In this document: positions 8,583 through 16,888 of the stretch, one piece after another
How the letters are laid out: each line of letters starts with the position of its first letter
Numbering within the stretch: the stretch's first letter is position 1
Position numbers and translations under genes: made by a program
Assembly (NCBI RefSeq): GCF_003337555.1
Contig: NZ_QPJK01000008.1
Coordinates: 372,001 to 436,000, forward strand
DNA from: Pseudorhodoferax soli
GTDB lineage: Bacteria > Pseudomonadota > Gammaproteobacteria > Burkholderiales > Burkholderiaceae_C
Direction: 5' to 3'
Length of the DNA stretch: 64,000 nucleotides
Notes under the pieces: model-generated
The model's database searches: none
What the model was told of the DNA's origin: nothing
The model's input: the letters and a program-made list of their open reading frames with translations, nothing else

Positions 8583-8597
8583 ACCGCCTTTTCTTTC
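8571..8597 (+). terminator. rho-independent terminator after malonyl-CoA decarboxylase
   Basis: AGGCGG (8571-8576), loop CAGCAGA, CCGCCT (8584-8589), then TTTCTTTC. A 6-bp GC-rich stem with a short T-rich tail. The stem is modest, so read-through into the next gene is likely. Confidence 0.55.
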
Positions 8598-8617
8598 GCA
8601 ACGACAGGAGACAAGAC

Positions 8618-9604
8618 ATGGATGTTCACATCACGCGCCGCGCTGCATTGCGGCTCGCAGGCGCCGGCCTGCTGCCGGTGGCGCTGGCGGCCCGTGCCCA
8701 GTCCGGCTGGCCGAGCAAACCCGTCACGATGGTGGTGCCGTTCCCGGCTGGCGGCGGCACCGACGCCTTCGCGCGGCCGCTGGCGGCCCAGTTTGCCAAG
8801 CTCACGGGCAAGACGCTGGTCATCGACAACCGGGGCGGCGCCGGCGGCACCTTGGGCGCCAGCGTCGCGGCCAAGCTGCAGCCCGATGGCTATGGCCTCT
8901 TCATGGGCGCCGTGCACCACGCCATCGCGCCCTCGATGTACCCCCGGCTGGATTACGACCTGGAGAAGGACTTCATCCCGCTCACGCTGCTGGCCAATGT
9001 GCCGCAGGTGGTGGTGGTGAACCCCAGGCGCGTGGAAGTCGCCGACCTCAAGAGCTTCCTCGCGCTCGTCAAGCGCAACCCGGCGCGCTACAACTACGCC
9101 TCGGCCGGCGCCGGCACCTCGCACCACCTGGCCGGCGAACTCTTCAAGCAGCAGACGGGCACCTTCATCACCCACATTCCCTACCGCGGCGCCGGCCCGG
9201 CGCTGGCCGACCTGATCGCCGGCAACGTGGATGTGATGTTCGACGGCCTGGGCTCATCGGCCGCGCACATCAAGGGCGGCCGCATCAAGCCGCTGATGGT
9301 GTCGGGGGCCAAGCGCAATCCGGCCCTGCCGGACGTGCCCTGCGCGGCAGAGGTCGGCCTGCCCGACTACACCGTGACGACCTGGTATGGCCTGTGGGCG
9401 CCCAAGGGCACGCCGGCAGAGGTCCAGGCCCGCGTGGTCGAGGAGGTGCGGCGCGCCGGCGCCTCGGACGAGATCAAGACGGTCTGGGCCAGCAACGGCG
9501 CAGAATTCGGTACCCTCACGCCCGCGCAGTTCGGCAGTTTCGTGAGCGCCGAGATCAAGCGCTGGGCCGCCGTCGTGCAAGCATCCGGCGCAAAACTCGA
9601 ATGA
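8618..9604 (+). CDS. Bug family (TctC) periplasmic substrate-binding protein, malonate cluster
   Basis: 328 residues. An N-terminal twin-arginine-like signal (TRRAALRLAGAGLLPVALAARAQ) leads into the Bug fold: WPSKPVTMVVPFPAGGGTDAFAR, VIDNRGGAGGTLGA, PDGYGLFMG, HIPYRGAGPALADLIAGNVDVMFD. Bug proteins bind small carboxylates for tripartite tricarboxylate (TctABC) transporters, but no TctA or TctB membrane gene is nearby. Its place between malonyl-CoA decarboxylase and synthetase genes suggests it binds malonate. Ribosome site AGGAG is 9 bases before the ATG. Confidence 0.9.
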   Translation: MDVHITRRAALRLAGAGLLPVALAARAQSGWPSKPVTMVVPFPAGGGTDAFARPLAAQFAKLTGKTLVIDNRGGAGGTLGASVAAKLQPDGYGLFMGAVHHAIAPSMYPRLDYDLEKDFIPLTLLANVPQVVVVNPRRVEVADLKSFLALVKRNPARYNYASAGAGTSHHLAGELFKQQTGTFITHIPYRGAGPALADLIAGNVDVMFDGLGSSAAHIKGGRIKPLMVSGAKRNPALPDVPCAAEVGLPDYTVTTWYGLWAPKGTPAEVQARVVEEVRRAGASDEIKTVWASNGAEFGTLTPAQFGSFVSAEIKRWAAVVQASGAKLE

Positions 9605-9623
9605 GCCTTTCCTTCCCGTGACC

Positions 9624-11177
9624 ATGAGCACCGCCACCGAGAACCAGAACCTCTACGCCGCCTTGCGCGCGGCGTTCCCCGCCGACCTGGACGCGGTCGC
9701 CATCGACGCCACCGAGCCCGGCGGCCAGCCCTTGCGCTACAGCTGGCGCGACCTCGAACGCGCCAGCGCCATGGTCGCCAACCTGCTGGATTCGCTGGAG
9801 CTGCCGCCGGCCTCGCGCATCGCCGTGCAGGTCGAGAAGTCTGTCGAGGCCGTGCTGCTGTACCTGGCCACGCTGCGCGCCGGCCATGTGTTCCTGCCGC
9901 TCAACACGGCCTACCAGAGCGCGGAGATCGGCTACTTCGTCGGCAACGCCGAGCCTGCCGTGGTGGTCTGCAGCCCGGCCAACCATGGCTGGGTCAGCAA
10001 GATCGCGTTCAAGGCCGGCACGCGCCACGTGTTCACGCTGGGCGATGACCGCAGCGGCACGCTGCTGGAGCGCGCCTCGCACTGCAGCGACCAGCACGCG
10101 CCCGTGCAGCGCGCAGCCGACGACCTGGCCGCCATCCTGTACACCAGCGGCACCACGGGCCGCAGCAAGGGCGCCATGCTGAGCCATGGCAACCTGCTCA
10201 GCAACGCGCGCGTGCTCAAGGACTACTGGGGCTGGAAGGAGGGCGACGTGCTGCTGCACGCGCTGCCCATCTTCCATGTGCATGGCCTGTTCGTGGCGCT
10301 GCACGGCGCGCTGCTGAACGGCAGCAAGATGCTGTGGATGGCCAGGTTCGACCCCAAGGTGGCCATCGCCAAGCTGCCCGAGGCGACGGTCTTCATGGGC
10401 GTGCCCACGCTCTACGTGCGCATGCTGGCCGATCCTGCACTCACGAAGGATGCGGTGCGCAACATCCGCCTGTTCATCTCGGGCTCTGCACCGCTGCTGA
10501 TCGAGACCTTCAAGGACTGGCAGGCGCGCACCGGCCACACCATCCTGGAGCGCTACGGCATGAGCGAGACCGCCATGCTGACCTCCAACCCCTACCGCGC
10601 CGAGGACGGCGAGCGCCGCGGCGGCACCGTGGGCTTCCCCTTGCCGGGCGTGGATCTGCGCGTGGTCGACGATGCGGGCCAGGCCGTGCCGCCGGGCGAG
10701 ATCGGCGGCATCCAGGTGCGCGGCCCCAATGTCTTCCAGGGCTACTGGCGCATGCCCGAGAAGACGGCCGAGGAGTTCACGGCGGACGGCTTCTTCAAGA
10801 CCGGCGACGTGGGCCGCGTGGATGCCGCGGGCTACGTGACCATCGTGGGCCGCAGCAAGGACCTCATCATCAGCGGCGGCTACAACGTCTACCCGGCCGA
10901 GATCGAGGGCTTCCTGAACGAGATGCCGGGCGTGGCCGAGAGCGCCGTGGTCGGCGTGCCGCACCCGGACTTCGGCGAGGTCGGCGTGGCCGTGCTGATC
11001 GGCAAACCCGGCGCGGCACTCGACGGCGATGCGCTGCTGGCCGCGCTGCGGCAGCAGCTGGCCAACTTCAAGATCCCCAAGCGCGCCTTCGTGGTGGAGA
11101 GCCTGCCGCGCAACACCATGGGCAAGGTGCAGAAGAACCTGCTGCGCGAGCAGCACAAGGGCTTGTTCGCTGCCTAG
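9624..11177 (+). CDS. matB: malonyl-CoA synthetase (malonate--CoA ligase)
   Basis: 517 residues of the acyl-CoA synthetase (ANL) superfamily. It activates malonate with ATP and CoA to malonyl-CoA. Seen in order: AILYTSGTTGRSKGAMLSHG (phosphate loop), HALPIFHVHGLFVALHGALL, ERYGMSETAMLTSNPY, GDVGRVDAAGYVTIVGRSKD, ISGGYNVYPAEIE and the C-terminal catalytic lysine in PRNTMGKVQKN. The malonate cluster makes MatB much more likely than a long-chain ligase. An ATG six bases inside a GTG start is chosen. Its stop overlaps that of the convergent GAF gene by 4 bases. Confidence 0.93.
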   Translation: MSTATENQNLYAALRAAFPADLDAVAIDATEPGGQPLRYSWRDLERASAMVANLLDSLELPPASRIAVQVEKSVEAVLLYLATLRAGHVFLPLNTAYQSAEIGYFVGNAEPAVVVCSPANHGWVSKIAFKAGTRHVFTLGDDRSGTLLERASHCSDQHAPVQRAADDLAAILYTSGTTGRSKGAMLSHGNLLSNARVLKDYWGWKEGDVLLHALPIFHVHGLFVALHGALLNGSKMLWMARFDPKVAIAKLPEATVFMGVPTLYVRMLADPALTKDAVRNIRLFISGSAPLLIETFKDWQARTGHTILERYGMSETAMLTSNPYRAEDGERRGGTVGFPLPGVDLRVVDDAGQAVPPGEIGGIQVRGPNVFQGYWRMPEKTAEEFTADGFFKTGDVGRVDAAGYVTIVGRSKDLIISGGYNVYPAEIEGFLNEMPGVAESAVVGVPHPDFGEVGVAVLIGKPGAALDGDALLAALRQQLANFKIPKRAFVVESLPRNTMGKVQKNLLREQHKGLFAA

Positions 11178-11686
11178 GGCGCCGCGCTCCGGGGCGACAG
11201 CCGGTCGGCGAGCAGGCGCGCCGTGTAGCGCAGGCGGTCGATGTCTGCCCCGGCCTGCACGCCGCGGCTGAAGCAGCACAGCGTGCCGTAGACGCGCCCG
11301 TCGGCGAGCCGCACGGGCGTGCTCAGGTGCGTGCCGATCGGAAACCCGGGATCGGGCGCCCGCCCCGTGGCGACGTAGGGCGCGGCATCGTCCATGCGTT
11401 CGGGCAGCCGGCCGTCCACCACGCGCTGGCACCAGCTTTCCTCGACCGGGTCGCACATGCCGGGCTGCAGCAGCGGGAAGTCGGGCGCGCTGTCCACGAT
11501 CTGCAGGGTGCGGCGGCCATCGGCGATCTGCGACACGAACGCGACGTCCATGCCGAGGCGCACGCGCAGCAGCTGCAGCACCTCCTGCACCGCCGGCGGC
11601 AGCGCCGGGTCGGCTGCGTCGCAGGTGGCCACGAGCAGCTCGGAAATCTGCACATCCAGGTCGTCGGGGTTGTAGTTCAGGTGCAT
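11174..11686 (-). CDS. GAF domain protein
   Basis: 170 residues, nearly all of it one GAF domain: VQEVLQLLRVRLGMDVAFVSQI, LPLLQPG-like loop, ESWCQRVVDGRLPERMDDA, PIGTHLSTPVRLADGRVYGTLCCFS. GAF domains bind small ligands such as cyclic nucleotides, haem or tetrapyrroles; there is no output domain here, so it may act as a free sensor for a partner kinase or cyclase. No partner gene is adjacent. It converges on matB with a 4-base overlap and is followed upstream by a 249-base gap with no gene. Confidence 0.8.
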   Translation of the reverse strand: MHLNYNPDDLDVQISELLVATCDAADPALPPAVQEVLQLLRVRLGMDVAFVSQIADGRRTLQIVDSAPDFPLLQPGMCDPVEESWCQRVVDGRLPERMDDAAPYVATGRAPDPGFPIGTHLSTPVRLADGRVYGTLCCFSRGVQAGADIDRLRYTARLLADRLSPRSAAP

Positions 11687-11935
11687 GCCAGCCAGTCGTC
11701 CTCTTGCATCGTCGTGGGTGGTTCGCTGCCGGCACGCTGTGGCGCCGGCGCTCTCGTCTGCTGCGCAGTCTAGCCAGGGCGGCCGTGGCCTGCGCCCGGC
11801 ATGGCGACGATCCCCGCCGCCGGCACGGGCATGCGGTGCGCCGGCCGTGCCTCCCGCGAGCCTTTTCGGCAGCTGCATGGGCGTGTCGCCGGCACCACGC
11901 GCAGCGGGGGTGCGTCCAGTGCGGGCGCGGTCGGC

Positions 11936-12811
11936 TCAGCCAGGCGGTTCTGCCAATGCCTCCGCCAGGCACTGCGCCGTCGCGCGCACGCGGGCCGTGC
12001 GCTGCAGGTCCGGGTGCATGACCAGCCAGACCTCGTGCGCGCGGGCACGGTGCCGGCCCGGCCAGACCCGCACCAGGCCTTCGCGCTCGCCCATCTGCAC
12101 CGGCATCTCGCCCATGCCGATGCCGGCCGCCACGGCCTTGCGCAGCAGCAGGCTGGAGTTGACCGCCAGCGCGATCCTGGCATGGCGGGCCGGCACGTCG
12201 GCCGCGGTGGGCGCAGGGGCCTGGGCGAGATAGGGGCCGTAGGCCACGAGCTGGTGGCCGCGCAGCTCGTCCTCCGGCGCGGGTGCGCCGCAGCGGGCCA
12301 GGTAGGAGGCACTTGCGAACAGGCCCACCGGCCACGCTGCGACGCGGCGCACGACGAGGTCCGGCGTGTCGGGCCGGACATTGCGCAAGGCGATGTCGGC
12401 CTGCCGGCGGCCGAGGTTGAGCAGCTCGGCCGAGACCTCCAGGTCCACGCGGATCTGCGGCCAGCGCTGCTGCAGGCGGGCGATGGCGGGCAGCAGGTAT
12501 TCGGCCGCGATGCTGTCCGAGCTGGTCACGCGCACCAGCCCCGTGGGGTTCTCGTCCTGGCCCTCGATCTTGCTGCGCAGCTCCAGGGCCGCGGTTTCCA
12601 TGCGACGCGCCGCGCCGAGGGCGGCTTCGCCGGCCGCGGTGAGCAGGTAGCCGTCGCGGGCGCGCAGGAACAGCTTGGCGCCCAGCTCGGCCTCCAGCGC
12701 ATTCAGGCGCCGGCCCACCGTGGCCTGGTCGATGCCCAGGCTGCGTGCCGCCGCGCGCAGCGATGGCTGGCGCGTCAAGGCGAGGAAGATGCGGGCGTCG
12801 TCCCAGTTCAT
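11936..12811 (-). CDS. LysR family transcriptional regulator
   Basis: 291 residues. N-terminal winged helix-turn-helix (MNWDDARIFLALTRQPSLRAAARSLGIDQATVGRRLNALE split across helices), then a periplasmic-binding-protein-like effector domain from about residue 90 (LVRVTSSDSIAAEYLLPAIARLQQRWP). The gene faces a quinone oxidoreductase gene across 87 bases, the usual LysR arrangement, so that gene is the probable target. An inverted repeat in the gap is a candidate binding site. The effector is unknown. Confidence 0.9.
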   Translation of the reverse strand: MNWDDARIFLALTRQPSLRAAARSLGIDQATVGRRLNALEAELGAKLFLRARDGYLLTAAGEAALGAARRMETAALELRSKIEGQDENPTGLVRVTSSDSIAAEYLLPAIARLQQRWPQIRVDLEVSAELLNLGRRQADIALRNVRPDTPDLVVRRVAAWPVGLFASASYLARCGAPAPEDELRGHQLVAYGPYLAQAPAPTAADVPARHARIALAVNSSLLLRKAVAAGIGMGEMPVQMGEREGLVRVWPGRHRARAHEVWLVMHPDLQRTARVRATAQCLAEALAEPPG

Positions 12812-12825
12812 GGTGATGGCGGTGA

Positions 12826-12868
12826 TGCAGATTTGCAGCACTGTAGAGCGAAATCGCTGCACTTTGCA
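12826..12868. promoter_or_regulatory. candidate LysR operator in the divergent promoter region
   Basis: TGCAGC (12834-12839) and GCTGCA (12856-12861) are inverted with a 16-base spacer; outside them lie TGCAG (12826) and TGCA (12865), so each half reads roughly TGCA-n3/4-TGCAGC. The site lies in the 87-base gap shared by the LysR gene and the quinone oxidoreductase gene. Function is inferred from position and symmetry. Confidence 0.4.
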
Positions 12869-12898
12869 TGCGCTGTCCTGCCCTAAGCTGCGCAGCCT

Positions 12899-13903
12899 AT
12901 GACACACCACACCATGCAAGCCATCGTCTTCGACGAGTTCGGCGGCCCCGACGTGCTCGTGGCGCGCGCGCTCCCGCGGCCCGAACTGCGCCCCCACGAC
13001 CTGCTCGTGCGCAACGCCGCCATCGGCGTGAACCGCGCCGACGTCGCGCACCGCAAGGGCGCCTACGGCCGCGCCCATTTCGGCGACGCCGACACCATGG
13101 GCCTGGAGATCGCCGGCACCGTGGTGGAGGCCGGACCGCAGGTGCAGGGCTTCGCCGTGGGCGACCGCGTGATGGGCATCGTGGGCGGCGGCGCCTATGC
13201 CGAGTATTCGCGCATCGACCACCGCATGGCCATGCCGGTGCCGCCGGGCCTGGCGCTGGCCGATGCGGGTGCAGTGGCCGAGGTCTTCGTGACCGCGCAC
13301 GAGGCCATGTTCCACCTGGCCCGGCTGCAGGCCGGCGAGTCGGTGCTGGTCCATGCGGCCGCGGGCGGTGTCGGTTCGGCGGCGGTGCAGCTGGCGCACG
13401 CGGCGGGTGCGCGCGTGTTCGCCACGGCCAGTGCCGACAAGCGCGAGGCCGTGGCGGGCTTCGGTGCGGATGTCTTCATCGACCACCGCGGCGAGGATTT
13501 CCAGGCCGCCGTGGCGCGCGAGACCGCGGGGCGGGGCGTGGACGTGGTGATCGACTTCATCGGCGCGCCCTACCTGGAGCGCAACCTGCGTTCGCTGGCG
13601 CTGGGCGGCCGCCTGGTGGTCGTGGGCCTGCTGGGCGGTGCCGAGGCGGCGCCGCTGCCGATGGACCTGCTGCTGTTCCGCCACCTGCAGATTTTCGGCA
13701 CGGTGATGAAGTCGCGCCCGCCCGCGGTCAAGCAGGCCATGGTGCAGCGCTTCGCCGCGCGCTGGCTGCCCGCGCTGGCCGACGGCAGCATCCGGCCCGT
13801 CATCGACAGCCGCTATCCGCTGTCGCAGGCGGCCGAGGCGCACCGGCGCATGGAATCGGGGCGCAGCGTGGGCAAGATCCTGCTGCTGCCGGACGCGTCC
13901 TGA
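12899..13903 (+). CDS. NAD(P)H:quinone oxidoreductase, zinc-independent MDR family
   Basis: 334 residues of the medium-chain reductase superfamily. The N-terminal GroES-like domain lacks the zinc-binding cysteines; the cofactor domain has VHAAAGGVGSAAVQLAHAAG, where AAGGVG marks the NADPH-dependent quinone oxidoreductase branch (QOR/PIG3-like). It reduces quinones or related enones in the cytoplasm. MTHHTMQAIVFDEFGGPDVL at the start is typical. Control by the divergent LysR protein is likely. Substrate cannot be told from sequence. Confidence 0.9.
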   Translation: MTHHTMQAIVFDEFGGPDVLVARALPRPELRPHDLLVRNAAIGVNRADVAHRKGAYGRAHFGDADTMGLEIAGTVVEAGPQVQGFAVGDRVMGIVGGGAYAEYSRIDHRMAMPVPPGLALADAGAVAEVFVTAHEAMFHLARLQAGESVLVHAAAGGVGSAAVQLAHAAGARVFATASADKREAVAGFGADVFIDHRGEDFQAAVARETAGRGVDVVIDFIGAPYLERNLRSLALGGRLVVVGLLGGAEAAPLPMDLLLFRHLQIFGTVMKSRPPAVKQAMVQRFAARWLPALADGSIRPVIDSRYPLSQAAEAHRRMESGRSVGKILLLPDAS

Positions 13904-14010
13904 CCATGCAGGCCGGCCAAGGTGCGCGGCCCGGGCCGGCACGGGAGCCGGAGCGATCGCCGCTCCGCCTGGCCCGGCAAGGCGAAGCTGTGGCCCGGCC
14001 CCTGGTCAGG
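13899..14010. repeat. nested inverted repeats spanning a convergent gene junction
   Basis: CCTGACCA (13899-13906) pairs with TGGTCAGG (14003-14010), and the stop codons of both convergent genes lie in these arms. Inside, CGGAGCG (13949-13955) and CGCTCCG (13961-13967) form a 7-bp stem with a 5-base loop, and GC-rich blocks flank it. The whole 112 bases can fold on either strand. No T-run; possibly a bidirectional, factor-assisted terminator. Confidence 0.4.
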
Positions 14011-15340
14011 GCGGCTGTGCGTCGATGACACGGCGCACCGTGGCCAGTGCCGCGCCCAGCGTCTCCAGCGGGACCGAGCCGAGCGCCACGCGCAGCGCGT
14101 GCGGCACATGTTCCGAGGCCGAGAACGGCTCGGCCGTGGACACCGCCACGCCCTCGTGCAGCAGTGCCTGCGCCACCTTGTCGGCCCGCAGTTCCGCGGC
14201 CAGCGGCAGCCAGACGAAGTAGCCGTTCGGATGCCGCACCGTGCGCAGCCCGGCGAAGGCCAGGCTTGCCAGCGCCTGGCGCGCCGCGGCGTCCTGGCGC
14301 TTGCCGGCTTCGAGCTGCAACACGGTGCCGTCCTCGATCCAGCCGCAGGCGATGGCCGTCATCACGCCAGGCGTGTTCCAGGTCGTCGCGCGGATGGCGC
14401 GCTCGATGCGGGGCATGCAGTCGGCCGGTGCCGCGACGAAACCCACGCGCAGGCCCGTGGCCACGCTCTTGGACAGGCCGGAGACGTAGACCGTGCACTC
14501 GGGCGCCAGCGCGGCCAGCGGCGCAGGCGGCTCGGGCGCGAGAAAGGCGTAGGCCGCATCTTCGATCAGCAGCAGGCCGTGCCGGCGGGCGGTGGCCACC
14601 AGCTGCCGGCGCCGCGCCAGGCCCATGACCCAGCCCAGGGGGTTGTGCAGCGTGGGCATGGCGTACACCGCGCGCACGCGGCGGCGCCGGCACAGCGCTT
14701 CGAGGGCGTCCAGGTCCGGGCCGGCGCCAGCGGCCGGCAGCGGCGCGAGTTCGAGCCGGTGCGCCTGCGCCAGCAGCTTGAAGCCGGGGTAGGTCAGCGC
14801 GTCGATGGCCACCACGTCGCCGGGCTGCAGCAAGGCCATCACGGTGGTCGCCAGGCCGTGCTGCGCGCCGTCGACGATGGCCACCTGCCCGGGCGCGACC
14901 GACAGGCCGCGCTGCGCCAGGTGCCGCGCCACCGTGGCGCGCTCGTGCGGGCGCCCGCCGTGCGGCTGGTAGTGCAGCAGCGCGTCGAGGTCGCCGGCCG
15001 CGGCCAACTGGCGCAGCGCGGTGCGCAGCAGCGCGGCCTGGCCGGGCAGGGCGGGGTGGTTGAAGTTGAGATCCACCATGCCGGCCGCCGTGGCCTGCTG
15101 GTCGATGCCCAGGCCGGGCGGCAGCGCGGGCTCGCGCACGAAGCTGCCGCGCCCGGCCTCCCCGCTGACCAGGCCCATGGCCTGCAACTCGGCGTAGACG
15201 CGCGTGGCCGTCACGAGCGCCAGGCCCTCGCGCGCGGCCAGCTGCCGGTGCGTGGGCAGCCGCGTGCCGGGTGCGAGCCGGCCGGCACGGATCTCGGCGG
15301 CCAGCCGGTCGACCAGGGGCTTGTAGCGGGCGCGGGGCAT
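14006..15340 (-). CDS. MocR/PdxR-type regulator (GntR helix-turn-helix fused to aminotransferase-like domain)
   Basis: 444 residues. N-terminal GntR winged helix (MPRARYKPLVDRLAAEIRAG, then LPTHRQLAAREGLALVTATRVY), a linker, then a class I/II aminotransferase-like domain that binds pyridoxal phosphate, with the Schiff-base lysine in VSGLSKSVATGLRVGF and the AIVDGAQHGLATTVMALLQPGD segment. MocR proteins regulate vitamin B6, GABA, taurine or amino-acid genes. The gene is divergent from a DJ-1 family gene; the gap holds clustered TGTATT/AATACA elements suited to it. Confidence 0.92.
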   Translation of the reverse strand: MPRARYKPLVDRLAAEIRAGRLAPGTRLPTHRQLAAREGLALVTATRVYAELQAMGLVSGEAGRGSFVREPALPPGLGIDQQATAAGMVDLNFNHPALPGQAALLRTALRQLAAAGDLDALLHYQPHGGRPHERATVARHLAQRGLSVAPGQVAIVDGAQHGLATTVMALLQPGDVVAIDALTYPGFKLLAQAHRLELAPLPAAGAGPDLDALEALCRRRRVRAVYAMPTLHNPLGWVMGLARRRQLVATARRHGLLLIEDAAYAFLAPEPPAPLAALAPECTVYVSGLSKSVATGLRVGFVAAPADCMPRIERAIRATTWNTPGVMTAIACGWIEDGTVLQLEAGKRQDAAARQALASLAFAGLRTVRHPNGYFVWLPLAAELRADKVAQALLHEGVAVSTAEPFSASEHVPHALRVALGSVPLETLGAALATVRRVIDAQPP

Positions 15341-15356
15341 GGCGGTGGCGGGGCAA

Positions 15357-15386
15357 TGTATTCAATACAATTTTTTGATTGTATTG
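15357..15386. promoter_or_regulatory. clustered palindromes, candidate MocR binding sites
   Basis: TGTATTCAATACA (15357-15369) is a perfect palindrome with a central C. Overlapping it, CAATACAA (15363-15370) pairs with TTGTATTG (15379-15386) across TTTTTTGA. Three copies of the same half-site, alternating in orientation, lie 17 bases upstream of the MocR start and 48 upstream of the DJ-1 gene. The patch is AT-rich in very GC-rich surroundings and probably includes both promoters. Confidence 0.55.
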
Positions 15387-15433
15387 AGTGACAGGCCTAG
15401 CATGGCGGCATCCACCACGACACCGGCACCACC

Positions 15434-16051
15434 ATGCACATCGCCATCCTGACCTTCGACGGCTTCAACGAGCTCGATTCGCTGATCGCTCTCGGCATCC
15501 TGAACCGCATCAAGGCGCCCGGTTGGCGGGTCTCCATCGCGAGCCCCACGGCCACCGTGCGCTCGATGAATGGCGTGGTGCTGCACGCCCAGGCCACGCT
15601 GGCCGAAGCCTGCGCCGCGGACGCCGTGGTCGTCGGCAGCGGTCTGCGCACGCGCGAGGTGGTGGCCGATGCGGCGCTGATGGCGCAGCTGCGGCTGGAC
15701 CCGTCCCGCCAGCTGCTGGCGGCGCAATGCTCGGGCACGCTGGTGCTGGCGCGGCTGGGCCTGCTGCAGGGCCTGCCGGCCTGCACCGACCTGACCACCC
15801 GGCCATGGGTGCAGGAGGCCGGCATCGCCGTGCTGGAGCAGCCCTTCGCCGCGCGCGGCAACGTGGCAACGGCGGGCGGCTGCCTGGCCTCGCAGTACCT
15901 GGCGTGCTGGCTCATCGCGCGGCTGCAGGGCGAGGCGGCGGCGCGCGAGGCCATGTACTACGTGGCGCCGGTCGGCGAGAAGGAAGACTACGTGGAGCGC
16001 GCCATGCGGCACATCGCTCCCAGCCTGGCTGGCGCGGCGCAGCCCGCATAG
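15434..16051 (+). CDS. DJ-1/PfpI family protein
   Basis: 205 residues with the class I glutamine amidotransferase-like fold of DJ-1/PfpI: MHIAILTFDGFNELDSL at the start and the nucleophile elbow LLAAQCSGTLVLARLG with Cys99. Members include isonitrile hydratases, deglycases and chaperones; the particular activity cannot be set from sequence. It faces the MocR regulator and is followed 54 bases later by an SDR gene on the same strand, so it could belong to a short regulated operon. Confidence 0.87.
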   Translation: MHIAILTFDGFNELDSLIALGILNRIKAPGWRVSIASPTATVRSMNGVVLHAQATLAEACAADAVVVGSGLRTREVVADAALMAQLRLDPSRQLLAAQCSGTLVLARLGLLQGLPACTDLTTRPWVQEAGIAVLEQPFAARGNVATAGGCLASQYLACWLIARLQGEAAAREAMYYVAPVGEKEDYVERAMRHIAPSLAGAAQPA

Positions 16052-16105
16052 CGCGGCAAGGCGGCGTGGCTATCATCGCCGGCACCTCAGAGACAAGGGA
16101 CTGCG

Positions 16106-16873
16106 ATGACCACGCCAGCCAGCCTCGATCGATTCCGCGTGGACGGCCAGGTGGCCGTCGTGACCGGGGGTGCCAATGGCATCGGCCTGGCCTGCGTGCA
16201 GTTGCTGGCGGTGGCCGGCGCGCGGGTGGTCGTGGTCGACCGCGATGCCGCCGCAGCCGCGGCAGTCGCCAGCGGCATCGATGGCGCGCTCCCCTTCGCG
16301 CTGGACGTGGCCGATGCCGCGGCCGTGGCGCAGGTCTTCGATGCCATCGCCCAGCAGGCGGGCCGCATCGACATCCTCGTCAACAACGCCGGCACGGCGG
16401 TCCGCAAGCCCACGCAGGAGCTGGCCATCGAGGAATGGAACCAGGTCGTCGCCGTCAACCTCACGGGCGCCTTCCTCTGCGCGCGCGAAGCCGCCCGCCA
16501 CATGCCCGCGGGCAGCGGCAGCGTGGTCAACATGGCGTCCATCATGGGCATGTCGGGCGGCGGCCTGTACCCCAACATCTCCTACCAGACCACCAAGGGC
16601 GGGCTCGTGAACATGACGCGCGCACTGGCCGTGGAATGGGCCGGGCAGGGCATCCGCGTGAACGCGGTGGCGCCGACCTGGACGCGCACCGGCTTCATCG
16701 GCCCGCTGGAAGCTTCACCTGCGCTGATGGACCGCATCCGCGCCGTCACGCCGCTGGGCCGGCTGGCCGAGCCCGACGAGGTCGCGCATGCCGTGCTGTT
16801 CCTGGCCAGCGCGGCGGCCTCCATGGTCACGGGCCACGTGCTGGCGGTGGACGGGGGCTTCCTGGCGCAGTGA
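16106..16873 (+). CDS. short-chain dehydrogenase/reductase (SDR)
   Basis: 255 residues, classical SDR. Rossmann motif VTGGANGIG (about residues 18-26), an acidic residue after the second strand (VVVVDRD) favouring NAD+, LVNNAGTA, the catalytic serine in NMASIMG, YQTTK as Tyr-x3-Lys, and the C-terminal HVLAVDGGFLAQ. FabG-like oxidoreductases of this type act on many hydroxyacyl, sugar and alcohol substrates; the substrate here is open. Ends 15 bases before the stop of a convergent LuxR gene. Confidence 0.9.
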   Translation: MTTPASLDRFRVDGQVAVVTGGANGIGLACVQLLAVAGARVVVVDRDAAAAAAVASGIDGALPFALDVADAAAVAQVFDAIAQQAGRIDILVNNAGTAVRKPTQELAIEEWNQVVAVNLTGAFLCAREAARHMPAGSGSVVNMASIMGMSGGGLYPNISYQTTKGGLVNMTRALAVEWAGQGIRVNAVAPTWTRTGFIGPLEASPALMDRIRAVTPLGRLAEPDEVAHAVLFLASAAASMVTGHVLAVDGGFLAQ

Positions 16874-16888
16874 GAGGCGGGCGCGGTC

